DNA of 64,000 bases from an uncultured Collinsella sp. (GCA_958413765.1 CATYVH010000007.1:8033-72032), one strand, 5' to 3'; shown: positions 37,686 to 46,803, counted from the stretch's first letter. A program made the numbers and translations. Notes: generated by a model not told the origin, from the letters alone.

Positions 37686-38267
37686 TTGGCGCGCGTAAAA
37701 CAAATAATCGGATGGACCGCGATCGTTCTGTTCGCTGCAACGCTGGCGGGCATCTGGGTGCTGACGGAGCAAAATGCGGTGGAGACGTCGTTGCTGAGCG
37801 AGTCCACCGCGCGTGTAGTGGAGGGTCAGGCTACGGGCGTACAGGCTGCCGATGTCGCGGGTGAAGCTCAGGCCGAGAACGGGATGACCGGGGGCACCGA
37901 TTCGGCTGCTTCGAATGTCCGGTCTGGCCGACTTGCTTCCATTCGCATGTGGGTGGGCACGAACGTCCGTCGCGTTGCCCATACCGTAGAGTTTTTCTTC
38001 GTCGGATTGTTCGCCTCGGTGGTCGTGGTTTGCTTTTCCAGGCGTCCGTGGAGCGTTTGCTCCCGTTGCGTGCCCGTGTTGCTCTTTTGCGCCGTCTGCT
38101 CCGTTGGCGATCAGGTACATAAGATCTTTGTTCCCGGCAGGCATTTCGACGTTATCGATTTAGGATTCGATGCTGCGGGCTATGTCACCGCGATGCTGTT
38201 GGTATTGCTGGTCTCCGCATGGGTGCACCACGAGACGCGCCCCATCGGCGCCCATGCGAGGCGCTAG
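37686..38267 (+). CDS. VanZ-like membrane protein
   Basis: 193 residues from a TTG with a perfect AGGAGGT 6 bases upstream. One membrane segment near the N-terminus, a linker rich in Ala, Gly and Ser (~50-85), then three segments with the VanZ-like pattern RRVAHTVEFFFVGL and SVGDQVHKIFVPGRHFDVIDLGFDAAG. VanZ proteins affect glycopeptide susceptibility in some bacteria, but most members have unknown roles. The ORF stays open upstream to 37527, where it overlaps the recombinase; the ribosome binding site rules that out. A terminator follows. Confidence 0.85.
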   Translation: MARVKQIIGWTAIVLFAATLAGIWVLTEQNAVETSLLSESTARVVEGQATGVQAADVAGEAQAENGMTGGTDSAASNVRSGRLASIRMWVGTNVRRVAHTVEFFFVGLFASVVVVCFSRRPWSVCSRCVPVLLFCAVCSVGDQVHKIFVPGRHFDVIDLGFDAAGYVTAMLLVLLVSAWVHHETRPIGAHARR

Positions 38268-38348
38268 CCGGTAACAAACCCGTTTCTGATCATGCGACCT
38301 TGTTGAATTATTTTGTGTCGCGCGTATTTCCGAGCGGTCGGATTTGAG

Positions 38349-38375
38349 GGGCGAGCGGTAGAACGCTCGCCCTTT
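38349..38375 (+). terminator. Terminator after the VanZ-like gene
   Basis: GGGCGAGCG/CGCTCGCCC (9 bp) with a 6-base loop, then TTT. The next ~95 bases must hold the promoter of the MurNAc cluster. Confidence 0.88.
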
Positions 38376-38471
38376 GTGCGCCACGATGCGGCACAATGTA
38401 CCGTAAAAGCTGTTTGTATCCGGTACGAATCGTTCGTTGGTCTTTAATTCTTCTCAACGGAGGTGTTTGAG

Positions 38472-39323
38472 ATGGCAAACGGATTGCTTTTGCGGCTTCG
38501 CGAGCGTGAACTCAGCGCGAGCCCGGCGGAACGCAATGTCGTCGCATATGTAAGCGCTCATCCGCACGAGGTGGTCGGGCTGTCCGTCCGCGGTCTTGCC
38601 GATGCCACGTTCTCCTCGCCCTCGAGCATTTTGCGCTTTTGCAAGCGCTTGGGTTTTGCGGGCTACAAGGAGTTCCAGCGCGAACTGATTGCCGAGCTGG
38701 CGCTCTTGGGTGACAAGAAAGACGTTGCCCTCGAGGACATCTCCATGGATGACAGCGTCGAACGTATCGTGGGGAAGGTGATGAAAAGCAACGTGCGCAC
38801 GATCGAGGCGACGGCGCGAACGCTCGATTACACCGTCTTGGAGCGATGTGCGGCCTATCTTAAGCGGGCACGTGCGGTCAATCTGTTCGGTATCGGTGCC
38901 TCTCGTTTGGTCGCGCACGATCTGGCGCAAAAGCTCATGCGTGTCGACAAGGAGTGCCATCTGTACGACGACTGGCATGATCAGCTCTTGTGTGCCAAGA
39001 ACATGCATGAGGGCGATATGGCAATCGCCTTTAGCTACTCGGGCTTGACGCAAGAGGTGCTGGACTGCACCGCCGAGGCTCAACGTCACAACTGTCCCGT
39101 TGTGGCCGTTACCAAAGTAGATGGATCATCCAAGCTTGCCACCGTGGCCGATGCCGTGCTCGGCGTCGCTGCGAGTGAACCCTTGGTCCGCAGCGGTGCC
39201 ATGGCTTCGCGTATGGCCCAGCTTATGGTTGTCGATGCCCTGTACGCTGCTTACGTTGCCAGCGACTACGAACGGGCGACGCATGTCATTAAGCAAAACT
39301 ACATCGAGAAACAGGAAAGATGA
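38472..39323 (+). CDS. MurR/RpiR-family transcriptional regulator
   Basis: 283 residues. An N-terminal RpiR helix-turn-helix (about 1-75; SVRGLADATFSSPSSILRFCKRLGFAGYKEF) and a SIS domain (about 120-260; VNLFGIGASRLVAHDLAQKL, AIAFSYSGLTQEVLD) that senses a phosphosugar. The downstream MurQ, PTS and MupG genes indicate MurNAc-6-phosphate as ligand, as for E. coli MurR. ATG 38472 follows ACGGAGGT by 7 bases. The stop lies 10 bases before murQ, so the regulator heads its own operon. Confidence 0.9.
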   Translation: MANGLLLRLRERELSASPAERNVVAYVSAHPHEVVGLSVRGLADATFSSPSSILRFCKRLGFAGYKEFQRELIAELALLGDKKDVALEDISMDDSVERIVGKVMKSNVRTIEATARTLDYTVLERCAAYLKRARAVNLFGIGASRLVAHDLAQKLMRVDKECHLYDDWHDQLLCAKNMHEGDMAIAFSYSGLTQEVLDCTAEAQRHNCPVVAVTKVDGSSKLATVADAVLGVAASEPLVRSGAMASRMAQLMVVDALYAAYVASDYERATHVIKQNYIEKQER

Positions 39324-39333
39324 GGTGAATGAA

Positions 39334-40257
<924 letters not shown>

Positions 40258-40314
40258 GTGCGCGGCGTGAGCTGATATGACATTCAGACGAGATACCCAA
40301 TACAAGGAGGAGTT

Positions 40315-41745
40315 ATGACGAACAAAGAGCTGGCTCAAAAGCTGCTGGACCTTTTGGGCGGTAAAGACAACGTGCTCGCAAACGCGGCGTGCATGACGCG
40401 CCTGCGCGTGACCGTCAAAGACACGGGCAGCGTCGACACGGAGGGTATTGAGGCACTCGACGGCGTGATGGGCTTGGTCGAGGACGACACGATGCAGATC
40501 GTGCTGGGGCCGGGCAAGGTGAATAAGGTGCTCGAGGAGTTCTCCAAGCTCACCGGCCTTGCGAAAGGCGTTGCCGACGAGAGCGTGGTTGACGCTGCGG
40601 CCACAAACAAGGCCGCGCAGAAGGCAAAGTACGAGTCCAAGCCGGTTCAGGCCTTCCTCAAGAAGATTTCCAATGTCTTCGTCGCCCTGCTTCCCGGCAT
40701 CATTGCGGCTGGCCTCATCAACGGTATCTGCAACGTCATTAACGTCTCGACGGCAGGCGCGCTTGCAGGCGAGTGGTGGTACCAGGGCATTCGTTCCATG
40801 GGCTGGGCCCTGTTTGCCTATCTACCCATCTTGGTGGGCTATAACGCGGCACGTGAGTTTGGCGGCTCCGCTGCGCTGGGCGGCATCGCCGGCATGATGT
40901 GTATCGCCAACAGTGCCATGCCCCTGCTTGCGCCTGGCGCGGCTGATCCTGCCACTGCCATTCTGCTGCCGCTCACCAATGCGCAGTACAACCCCGCAGC
41001 GGGCGGCATGATCGCGGCTCTTATCGCTGGCGCATTTTTTGCCTGGATGGAGCGTCAGATTCGCAAGGTTATGCCCAACGCACTCGACACGTTCTTGTCC
41101 CCGCTGCTGGTGCTCATCATCGGCGCCTTTGCTCTGATGCTCGTCATCCAGCCGGTTGGCGCATGGCTGACGACTGCCATCTTTAGCGTTTTGACCTTTA
41201 TCTTCGAGAAGCTGGGCGTCCTGGGCGGCTATATCCTGTCGGCAGGCTTCTTGCCGCTGGTTTCCGTCGGCCTGCATCAGGCGCTCACGCCGATCCACGC
41301 TATGCTCAACGATCCCGACGGTGCTACCAAGGGCATCAATTACCTGCTTCCCATCCTTATGATGGCTGGCGGCGGCCAGGTCGGTGCCGGTCTGGCGCTG
41401 TACTTTAAGACCAAGAACGCCAAGCTCAAGAAGTACGTCGCAGAGTCCATTCCCGTTGGAATCCTGGGTGTGGGCGAGCCTCTGATGTATGCCGTTACGC
41501 TGCCGCTCGTTCGTCCGTTTGTGACGGCCTGCCTGGGTGCCGGATTTGGCGGCGCGCTCGCGGCGCTGCTTCACATCGGCACGGTTTCTCAGGGCGTTTC
41601 CGGTCTGTTTGGCCTGCTGATCGTCGTTCCTGGCCAGCAGCTCGGCTACGTTGCCGCTATGCTGCTTGCCTATGCCGCCGGCTTTGTCCTGACGTGGTTC
41701 TTTGGCGTCGACGAGCAGAAGATCAATGAGTTCTTTGGCGAGTAG
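40315..41745 (+). CDS. PTS transporter subunit EIIBC, probably for N-acetylmuramic acid
   Basis: 476 residues. EIIB domain (about 1-90) with the phosphorylated Cys in ANAACMTRLRVTVKD, then an EIIC domain (about 110-476) of ten or so membrane segments with VGLHQALTPIHAM and GVGEPLMYAVTLP, the glucose-family pattern of MurP. No EIIA is encoded here; MurP depends on the glucose EIIA. The neighbours imply uptake and phosphorylation of MurNAc or the GlcNAc-MurNAc disaccharide. AAGGAGGAG precedes the ATG. Confidence 0.9.
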   Translation: MTNKELAQKLLDLLGGKDNVLANAACMTRLRVTVKDTGSVDTEGIEALDGVMGLVEDDTMQIVLGPGKVNKVLEEFSKLTGLAKGVADESVVDAAATNKAAQKAKYESKPVQAFLKKISNVFVALLPGIIAAGLINGICNVINVSTAGALAGEWWYQGIRSMGWALFAYLPILVGYNAAREFGGSAALGGIAGMMCIANSAMPLLAPGAADPATAILLPLTNAQYNPAAGGMIAALIAGAFFAWMERQIRKVMPNALDTFLSPLLVLIIGAFALMLVIQPVGAWLTTAIFSVLTFIFEKLGVLGGYILSAGFLPLVSVGLHQALTPIHAMLNDPDGATKGINYLLPILMMAGGGQVGAGLALYFKTKNAKLKKYVAESIPVGILGVGEPLMYAVTLPLVRPFVTACLGAGFGGALAALLHIGTVSQGVSGLFGLLIVVPGQQLGYVAAMLLAYAAGFVLTWFFGVDEQKINEFFGE

Positions 41746-41812
41746 TTTGATATCGTGAGCCGTGTTGCTCGGGGTTCGCGGCGCGCGGCAGATTTCTTGA
41801 TGCTATGGTTGT

Positions 41813-41846
41813 GCCGGCGGGGCTAACTGCTCCGCCGGCCTTTTTT
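41813..41846 (+). terminator. Terminator-like hairpin directly before the mupG ribosome binding site
   Basis: GCCGGCGG/CCGCCGGC (8 bp) with an 11-base loop, then TTTTTT, immediately followed by AAAGGAG at 41847. It may reduce mupG expression relative to the upstream genes. Confidence 0.85.
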
Positions 41847-41862
41847 AAAGGAGCGTTGTAGC

Positions 41863-42915
41863 GTGAAAACGGGTATTTCGATTTATCTTTCCAGCCCTTT
41901 GCAGGATATTGAGCGGACAATTGAGCGTGGTGCCGCGGCGGGTGCGCGCTATGCGTTCACCTCGCTGCATATTCCCGAGGATGGGGGAGCGGCGTATGCC
42001 GATAAGGTCCGTCATGTGCTGTCGCTGCTTTCCGCCCGCGGCATTGCGCTCATTGCCGATGTGGGGCCTCGCACGTGCGATTTGCTCGGGCTTGACCGCA
42101 TCGAGGACCTGCGCGATCTGGGGTTGGAATACCTTCGTTTGGACTATGGCTTTAGCGCCCAGCGGGTCGCGGAGCTGTCCGGTGTATTTCGCATTGTGGT
42201 CAATGCATCGACGGTGAGTTCTGATGAAATCGCATCGTGGCGTGAGGCCGGTGCCGATGTGACTCGTTTTGCCGCCTGCCACAATTTTTACCCCAAGCCT
42301 TATACCGGTTTAGCTCTGGAGGACATTGCTCGGGTGAATCTTCGTCTTGCGGCGCTTGGATTCGAAATCATGGCTTTTGTGCCGGGTGATGCCAACGTTC
42401 GCGGGCCGGTATTCGAGGGACTGCCGACGGTCGAGGCGCAGCGCGGTCGCGCGTCAAAGGTTGCCCTCAACATGCTTGAGCTTGCACATGGCGCCGATTG
42501 CGACATTGTGTTGGTCGGCGACCCCGATCTTTCCGATGCGGGCTGGACGCAGTTTGCTCATGTTTCCGCCGGATACGTGGACCTGCAATGCGAGCTTGAG
42601 CCCGGTTATGCCTATGTACGTGGGCAGATTCATCACGACCGACCCGATTCGAGCACCCTCATCTTTAGGTCTCAGGAGTCGCGTACGACGCTTAAGCCGG
42701 ATTCCGTGCCGATGGATGCCGGTGCCGGCCTGTCACGAAAGACGGGGTCGATCGCTGTGAGCAATAGCGGCTATGGGCGCTACGAAGGCGAGCTTGAGAT
42801 TGCGCGGGTCGATCTTCCCGGTGACGAGCGCATGAACGTTGCGGGTCATATCACGCCCGAGGCAATGGAGCTGCTGCCGTTCATCAAACGCGGATTCGGG
42901 GTACGGTTCGTTTAG
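41863..42915 (+). CDS. mupG: 6-phospho-N-acetylmuramidase MupG (DUF871)
   Basis: 350 residues from GTG with AAAGGAG 9 bases upstream. The N-terminal TIM-barrel (about 1-235; GISIYLSSPLQDIERTI, FTSLHIPEDGG, LRLDYGF, CHNFYPKPYTGL) and C-terminal beta domain (SIAVSNSGYGRYEGELEI) are diagnostic of DUF871. MupG hydrolyses MurNAc-6P-GlcNAc from wall turnover to MurNAc-6-phosphate and GlcNAc, which then feeds MurQ. Its place here completes a wall-recycling pathway. The hairpin upstream suggests separate tuning. Confidence 0.92.
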   Translation: MKTGISIYLSSPLQDIERTIERGAAAGARYAFTSLHIPEDGGAAYADKVRHVLSLLSARGIALIADVGPRTCDLLGLDRIEDLRDLGLEYLRLDYGFSAQRVAELSGVFRIVVNASTVSSDEIASWREAGADVTRFAACHNFYPKPYTGLALEDIARVNLRLAALGFEIMAFVPGDANVRGPVFEGLPTVEAQRGRASKVALNMLELAHGADCDIVLVGDPDLSDAGWTQFAHVSAGYVDLQCELEPGYAYVRGQIHHDRPDSSTLIFRSQESRTTLKPDSVPMDAGAGLSRKTGSIAVSNSGYGRYEGELEIARVDLPGDERMNVAGHITPEAMELLPFIKRGFGVRFV

Positions 42916-43007
42916 CGTGTGACCCGTGGGCTACAATTGGCCCATCATGCGAAGGCGCCTCGTGTGGCGTGTGCCTGCGTTGGCCGATCTATATTCGGAG
43001 GATTTCC

Positions 43008-43367
43008 ATGACCGTACTGTTTGTTGAATATCCCAAGTGCTCGACCTGTAAGAAGGCCAAGGCATGGCTGGACGAACACGGGGTAGAGTATATCGACCGC
43101 GATATCGTTTTGGACAATCCCACGGCTGATGAGCTTGCGACCTGGATTGCTCGTTCGGGACTGCCGGTGCGGCGCTTCTTTAATTCGTCGGGCATGAAAT
43201 ATCGAGAGCTGGGCCTGAAGGCGCGTCTAGATGCGGGCATGACGGATCGGGAGTGCTACGAGCTGCTGGCGACCGACGGCATGCTGGTCAAGCGTCCGCT
43301 GTTGGTGGGCGACGACTTTGCGATTCCCGGCTTTAGGGAATCGGCTTGGGTCGAGGCGTTGCTGTAG
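43008..43367 (+). CDS. ArsC/Spx-family thioredoxin-like protein
   Basis: 119 residues. A thioredoxin-like fold with the CxxC in EYPKCSTCKKAKAWL (Cys 11 and 14) and the RRFFNSSGMKYRELGL and LVKRPLLVG elements of the Spx/MgsR/YffB group. Spx proteins bind RNA polymerase alpha under disulfide stress; ArsC proteins reduce arsenate. The CxxC favours an Spx/MgsR-like or general redox role, and no ars genes are near. CGGAGGA precedes ATG 43008. Confidence 0.88.
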   Translation: MTVLFVEYPKCSTCKKAKAWLDEHGVEYIDRDIVLDNPTADELATWIARSGLPVRRFFNSSGMKYRELGLKARLDAGMTDRECYELLATDGMLVKRPLLVGDDFAIPGFRESAWVEALL

Positions 43368-43372
43368 CGGCT

Positions 43373-43484
43373 GCGGAAAGTGCGACCCGTTTTGAGCTTC
43401 GATTACGGGATACGGTTTCCGGTTGAGGGCTCGATGGGAAAGTGGGGACCGGTTTGAGCTTGAAATCTGGGACGCACTTTCCGC
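43373..43484. repeat. 112-bp inverted-repeat element (GCGGAAAGTGCG type)
   Basis: Arms GCGGAAAGTGCGACCC (43373-43388) and GGGACGCACTTTCCGC (43469-43484) differ at one position. Inside, a related phrase occurs twice directly (CCCGTTTTGAGCTTCGA and CCGGTTTGAGCTTGAAA). It fills the spacer between convergent genes. Confidence 0.82.
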
Positions 43485-43501
43485 CGGCAGGCTTGCCCCA
43501 G

Positions 43502-43912
43502 TCAGTCCTCCAACTGCGCCCATTCGTGCGGATCGTAGACCTTTACGTGCTTGTTGGGCTTGCCGCTCCAGTACTCCTCGTCCATAAAGGGCAGATATGC
43601 CTGAACGCCGGGGCAGATAAAGGGGATCCGCTGCTGTTGCAGTCGCTCGCGCTGGCGCTGCTCCAGGTGCGCCTCGGATATGACGGTCGGCATACCGGAC
43701 AGCTCGACGAGGCTTGCCTGGATTCGCTTAAGGTCGGGGAGTCCCGCGTGCCATGACATCCGCATGATCAAAAAGGATGCACGGCGGTATTTTGCCTGCA
43801 TCACCGTGATGGCGGGGCGCAGAGTGGGATGGATTTTGTCCCGTTCGGGCCAAAGGTCAGCAGTGATCTCGAGGCCCAGGGTCTCCCATAGGTAATCAAG
43901 CTCTTCGTCCAT
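43502..43912 (-). CDS. Uncharacterised protein, like the N-terminal part of some MarR-type regulators
   Basis: 136 residues on the minus strand, no membrane segment. The pattern RRASFLIMRMSW...LVELSGMPTVISEAHLEQRQRERLQQQRIPFICPGVQAYLPF resembles the domain that precedes the helix-turn-helix in certain Firmicutes MarR-type regulators. Here the protein ends about 25 residues after that domain and no DNA-binding part follows, so it is either a free-standing domain or a shortened gene. Weak similarity by eye only. Confidence 0.6.
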   Translation of the reverse strand: MDEELDYLWETLGLEITADLWPERDKIHPTLRPAITVMQAKYRRASFLIMRMSWHAGLPDLKRIQASLVELSGMPTVISEAHLEQRQRERLQQQRIPFICPGVQAYLPFMDEEYWSGKPNKHVKVYDPHEWAQLED

Positions 43913-44105
43913 GGCGCCTCGATATCTACGTGATCATTGATACTTCGATTGTGTTGCCTGGTGCTATCGTTTTCGCGGTAGAATCTGCCAACGGTTGACG
44001 GCTACCGCTCGCGGCGTTTTGCCCTTCGTGTGCAGCGGTCGACTTCACAGGTCCTTCACGTGTTGGCCGTATTTGACTGAATTTCAAAAAAGTCAAAATT
44101 GGGGC

Positions 44106-44134
44106 TTGCGTCACGGCCGGACTTCCCGTATATT
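44106..44134 (+). promoter_or_regulatory. Promoter of the tRNA-Gln/tRNA-Glu pair
   Basis: TTGCGT (44106-44111) and TATATT (44129-44134) are 17 bases apart; transcription would start near 44141, 38 bases before tRNA-Gln. The rest of the 43913-44178 gap holds the start region of the minus-strand gene. Confidence 0.7.
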
Positions 44135-44178
44135 TCTTTCTTGCGCAAAGGCACAGCCGAGCGCAGCGATGCAGTCAT

Positions 44179-44252
44179 TGGGATGTCGTCTAATGGCAGG
44201 ACAGCGGATTCTGGTTCCGTCAATGGGGGTTCGACTCCCTCCATCCCAGCCA
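44179..44252 (+). tRNA. tRNA-Gln (anticodon CTG)
   Basis: The cloverleaf folds fully: acceptor TGGGATG/CATCCCA, D arm GTC/GAC, anticodon stem GCGGA/TCCGT with loop TTCTGGT (anticodon CTG, reading CAG) and a T arm with TTCGACT. CCA is encoded at 44250-44252. Confidence 0.97.
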
Positions 44253-44269
44253 TTGCATTTGCTACATAT

Positions 44270-44346
44270 GGCCCGTTCGTCTAGCGGTTTAGGACGCCGC
44301 CCTCTCAAGGCGGAGATCACCAGTTCGAATCTGGTACGGGCTACCA
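44270..44346 (+). tRNA. tRNA-Glu (anticodon CTC)
   Basis: Acceptor GGCCCGT/ACGGGCT, D arm GTC/GAC, anticodon stem CCGCC/GGCGG with loop CTCTCAA (anticodon CTC, reading GAG) and T arm ACCAG/CTGGT with TTCGAAT. CCA is encoded at 44344-44346. It lies 17 bases after tRNA-Gln. Confidence 0.97.
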
Positions 44347-44356
44347 AAATTGAACG

Positions 44357-44384
44357 CCCGGGCCTCGTAAGAGACCCGGGTTTT
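44357..44384 (+). terminator. Terminator of the tRNA pair
   Basis: CCCGGGCCTC pairs with GAGACCCGGG, one mismatch, GTAA loop, then TTTT. Confidence 0.9.
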
Positions 44385-44443
44385 GTGTATTGACCGATAT
44401 TTAAGGCGCGCGTTGAGTTTGCCGCCCGGACCGAGGAGTTGTC

Positions 44444-45361
44444 ATGGACCTGCCTATCAGCTTGGAAGACATCACGTATGCCGAGAACTATCTGGCGCAG
44501 GGCGACCTGGCTACGGCGACGCCGCTGCTTGAGCGTCTGGTGGAGCTCGCCGAGGAGTATATCGACGCTGAGTGCAAGACGGAGGAGAAGCGCCAGTACT
44601 TTAGCTTCGACAGCAAGTTTGAGCGCCTGGCCTATCGCCGCGTGGAGAAGGATCCGCGCGAGCTGGTGCAGGTCGAGGTTCCCTTTGACCGCCTGTACTC
44701 CGACATGGCATTTGCCTACATCCGCCAGCAGGATTATGTGAGTGCTCGGAATGCCCTGATGCAGGCCGTGCGTTGGGATCCCATGAACTGCAACTATCGC
44801 TTGGACTTGGCCGAGCTGTTCCGCGCGCTCGAGGACAAGCAGGAGTGGGCATCGCTCTCGTTCTCGGTGCTGGAGCGCGCGAGCGACGGTAAGTGCGCCG
44901 CACGCGCCTACACCAACTTGGGTCAGTACTTCTTGGAGCCCGAGACCGAGAACATTTCGGCTGCCGTGGGCTGCGCGCGTCTGGCGCTGCGCCTGGCGCC
45001 CAACGATGCGCATACGACGCGCCTGCTCAACAAGATCCATACCACCTATCCGGATGCCGCGGACGAGAGTGACGACCATGTGATGGGTGAGCTCGCCCTG
45101 CAGGGCGTGCCGACCTCGCCTTCGGCCGAGATTGCCATCTGCCTGATCATGTGTGCGACCGACGCTGCGAGCGACGGCGACAAGCAGGAGGCTACGCGCC
45201 TGACGGTCCGTGCCCGCGACCTGGTGGGCGAAGAGGCGTGCGCGGCGATTATCAAGCTGGTGCGCGAGAGTGATGCCGAGCTTAACGCCGAGCGCAAGGC
45301 AAAGCGCGAGGCTGCGGGCTCAAACGCCGATGGCGCCAAGGAGGCCGGCAATGCCCAGTAA
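44444..45361 (+). CDS. TPR-like repeat protein, uncharacterised
   Basis: 305 residues, soluble and helical. TPR-like units are visible at about 12-45 (AENYLAQGDLATATPLLERLVELA), 85-118 (DMAFAYIRQQDYVSARNALMQAVRWDP) and 150-180 (AARAYTNLGQYFLEP...AAVGCARLALRLAPND), so it probably serves as a protein-interaction scaffold. The last ~40 residues are charged. CGAGGAG precedes the ATG. Its end overlaps the smpB start by 11 bases, which suggests coupled translation; any link to trans-translation is inference from position only. Confidence 0.75.
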   Translation: MDLPISLEDITYAENYLAQGDLATATPLLERLVELAEEYIDAECKTEEKRQYFSFDSKFERLAYRRVEKDPRELVQVEVPFDRLYSDMAFAYIRQQDYVSARNALMQAVRWDPMNCNYRLDLAELFRALEDKQEWASLSFSVLERASDGKCAARAYTNLGQYFLEPETENISAAVGCARLALRLAPNDAHTTRLLNKIHTTYPDAADESDDHVMGELALQGVPTSPSAEIAICLIMCATDAASDGDKQEATRLTVRARDLVGEEACAAIIKLVRESDAELNAERKAKREAAGSNADGAKEAGNAQ

Positions 45362-45821
45362 GCGCGAGCGCAAGCTCATTTCCAAGAATCGCTCGGCTCA
45401 TCACGAGTACTTTATCGATGAGACGTTTGAGTGCGGTATTGAGCTGAGCGGTACCGAGGTCAAGTCGATTCGCGAGCGCGCGTGCCAGATTACCGATACC
45501 TTTGCACTGATTCGTGGCGGCGAGTGCTGGCTCGTGAGCCTGCATATCCACCCTTATAGCCATGGTGGCGTGTGGAACCGCGACCCTGATCGCCGCCGTC
45601 GTCTGCTGCTGCACCGCAAGGAGATTGACTTTCTCGACGGTAAGCTGCGCAACCGCGGCTATGCGCTGGTGCCGCTGGAGCTCTACTTTAATACCGACGG
45701 CCGCGTAAAGCTGCTGCTGGGCCTAGGCCGCGGCAAGAAGCTTTACGACAAGCGCGAGGATATGGCCAAGCGCGATGTCCAGCGCGAGATCGACCGCGCC
45801 CTCAAGGAGCACAATCGCTAG
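45351..45821 (+). CDS. smpB: SsrA-binding protein SmpB
   Basis: 156 residues, normal length. SmpB binds tmRNA and brings it to stalled ribosomes. Signature: HHEYFIDETFECGIELSGTEVKSIR, then NRDPDRRRRLLLHRKEI and the C-terminal LGLGRGKKLYDKREDMAKRD with the basic helix that enters the decoding centre. ATG 45351 follows AAGGAGG; a longer frame from 45210 is overlap with the TPR gene. No tmRNA gene is recognisable in the following gap. Confidence 0.97.
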   Translation: MPSKRERKLISKNRSAHHEYFIDETFECGIELSGTEVKSIRERACQITDTFALIRGGECWLVSLHIHPYSHGGVWNRDPDRRRRLLLHRKEIDFLDGKLRNRGYALVPLELYFNTDGRVKLLLGLGRGKKLYDKREDMAKRDVQREIDRALKEHNR

Positions 45822-45833
45822 GCGTTCTGTATA

Positions 45834-45900
45834 AGTTGCGGTGGAATACGGACTGTTTTGCCTGTTTGAGGGGCTATTCAGTCCCTATTTCACCGCAACT
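45834..45900. repeat. 67-bp palindromic element (AGTTGCGGTG type)
   Basis: 22-base arms at 45834-45855 (AGTTGCGGTGGAATACGGAC...) and 45879-45900, two mismatches, 23-base loop. It lies 12 bases after smpB. Confidence 0.85.
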
Positions 45901-45942
45901 GCGGGCGTCTCATCTTTCTTACTGTTCTGACACATATGTCTC

Positions 45943-45976
45943 AAAGGCGGCATCCGTTATGGGCGCCGCCTTTTTT
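45943..45976 (+). terminator. Terminator-like hairpin between smpB and the flavin reductase
   Basis: AAAGGCGGC pairs with GCCGCCTTT, and TTT and more follow. The next start codon is only ~50 bases away, so it may serve either as smpB terminator or as an attenuator for the reductase gene. Confidence 0.8.
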
Positions 45977-46027
45977 GTGGGTACATACATCCATGAGGTT
46001 CCAACCCGGGTTAGGGGAGTGATCGTT

Positions 46028-46531
46028 ATGGACAAAACTGCGTTCTTTACCATGCCGAGCGGTCTGTACGTGGTGAGCGCCGCGGCAGACGGGCTGCGCG
46101 CCGGCTGCGTCATCAACACTGCGGTGCAGGTGACGTCCATGCCGCCGCGCATTTCGGTTGCCGTGAACAAGGACAACGTCACCTCGGGCGTCATCGCATC
46201 GGCCAAAGCGTTCGCGCTGACCGTGATCGATCAGACCGCCGACATGCTCTACATCGGTAACTTTGGGTTCCGCACCAGCAGCGATTATGACAAGTTTGCC
46301 AAATACGAGACCCGCGAGACGGCTCTGGGCATGCCCTATGTGCCCGAGCACGCGACGGCCCTGTTTAGCTGCCGTTTGATCGACACTGTGGATGTGGGCA
46401 CGCATCTACTGTTTATCGGCGAGGTCGAGGATGCCGAGCACCTGAGCGACGAGACGCCGCTCACCTACGATTACTACCATAAGGTCCTGAAGGGCAAGAC
46501 GCCTCCGAAGGCGTCCTCGTATCAAGGCTAG
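46028..46531 (+). CDS. Flavin reductase-like (flavoredoxin) FMN-binding protein
   Basis: 167 residues. The split-barrel flavin reductase fold shows in TMPSGLYVVSAAADGLRAGCVINTAVQVTSMPPRISVAVNKDN and the family's central SRLIDTVDVGTHLLFIGEV-like stretch (about 115-140). Such proteins pass electrons from NAD(P)H or ferredoxin to FMN and on to partners. A rubredoxin gene follows 89 bases downstream, so the pair corresponds to the two domains of Moorella high-molecular-weight rubredoxin, here as separate genes. GGGGAG lies ~9 bases before ATG 46028. Confidence 0.88.
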   Translation: MDKTAFFTMPSGLYVVSAAADGLRAGCVINTAVQVTSMPPRISVAVNKDNVTSGVIASAKAFALTVIDQTADMLYIGNFGFRTSSDYDKFAKYETRETALGMPYVPEHATALFSCRLIDTVDVGTHLLFIGEVEDAEHLSDETPLTYDYYHKVLKGKTPPKASSYQG

Positions 46532-46548
46532 AAATGTTCTAATAATAC

Positions 46549-46576
46549 TTGCATTATATTATTGATAACATATACT
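46549..46576 (+). promoter_or_regulatory. Promoter of the rubredoxin gene
   Basis: TTGCAT (46549-46554), 16 bases, TATACT (46571-46576) in an AT-rich gap. The small gene can therefore be expressed apart from the flavin reductase. Confidence 0.65.
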
Positions 46577-46620
46577 AATAAGCGAAGTACATTACCAGTC
46601 GCGTTCGAGAGGAGAACATC

Positions 46621-46764
46621 ATGGCTGAGGAGAAGAAGACGTATAAGTTCGTGTGCATCGTTTGTGGCTACGAGGTTGAGGTCGACACGCCCGAGCTGCC
46701 CGAGGACTACGTGTGCCCGGTCTGCGGCGTCGGTCCCGATCAGTTTGAGCTCGTCGAGGAGTAG
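46621..46764 (+). CDS. Rubredoxin
   Basis: 47 residues; easily missed because of its length. Four iron ligands are Cys 12, 15, 32 and 35 in FVCIVCGYEVE and YVCPVCGVGPDQFE, the complete rubredoxin pattern. It carries one electron and may serve oxygen or nitric-oxide detoxification through flavodiiron or rubrerythrin partners, none of which is in the window. AGAGGAG precedes the ATG, and a terminator follows within 40 bases. Confidence 0.95.
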   Translation: MAEEKKTYKFVCIVCGYEVEVDTPELPEDYVCPVCGVGPDQFELVEE

Positions 46765-46803
46765 CTCGCAGACACACGGCGAAAGCCGAACATAGCTCTG
46801 TCC

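Noticed and set aside
45822..46027. tmRNA gene next to smpB
   Set aside because: The gap of ~200 bases is too short and lacks a tRNA-like end and tag frame; it holds a palindrome and a hairpin.
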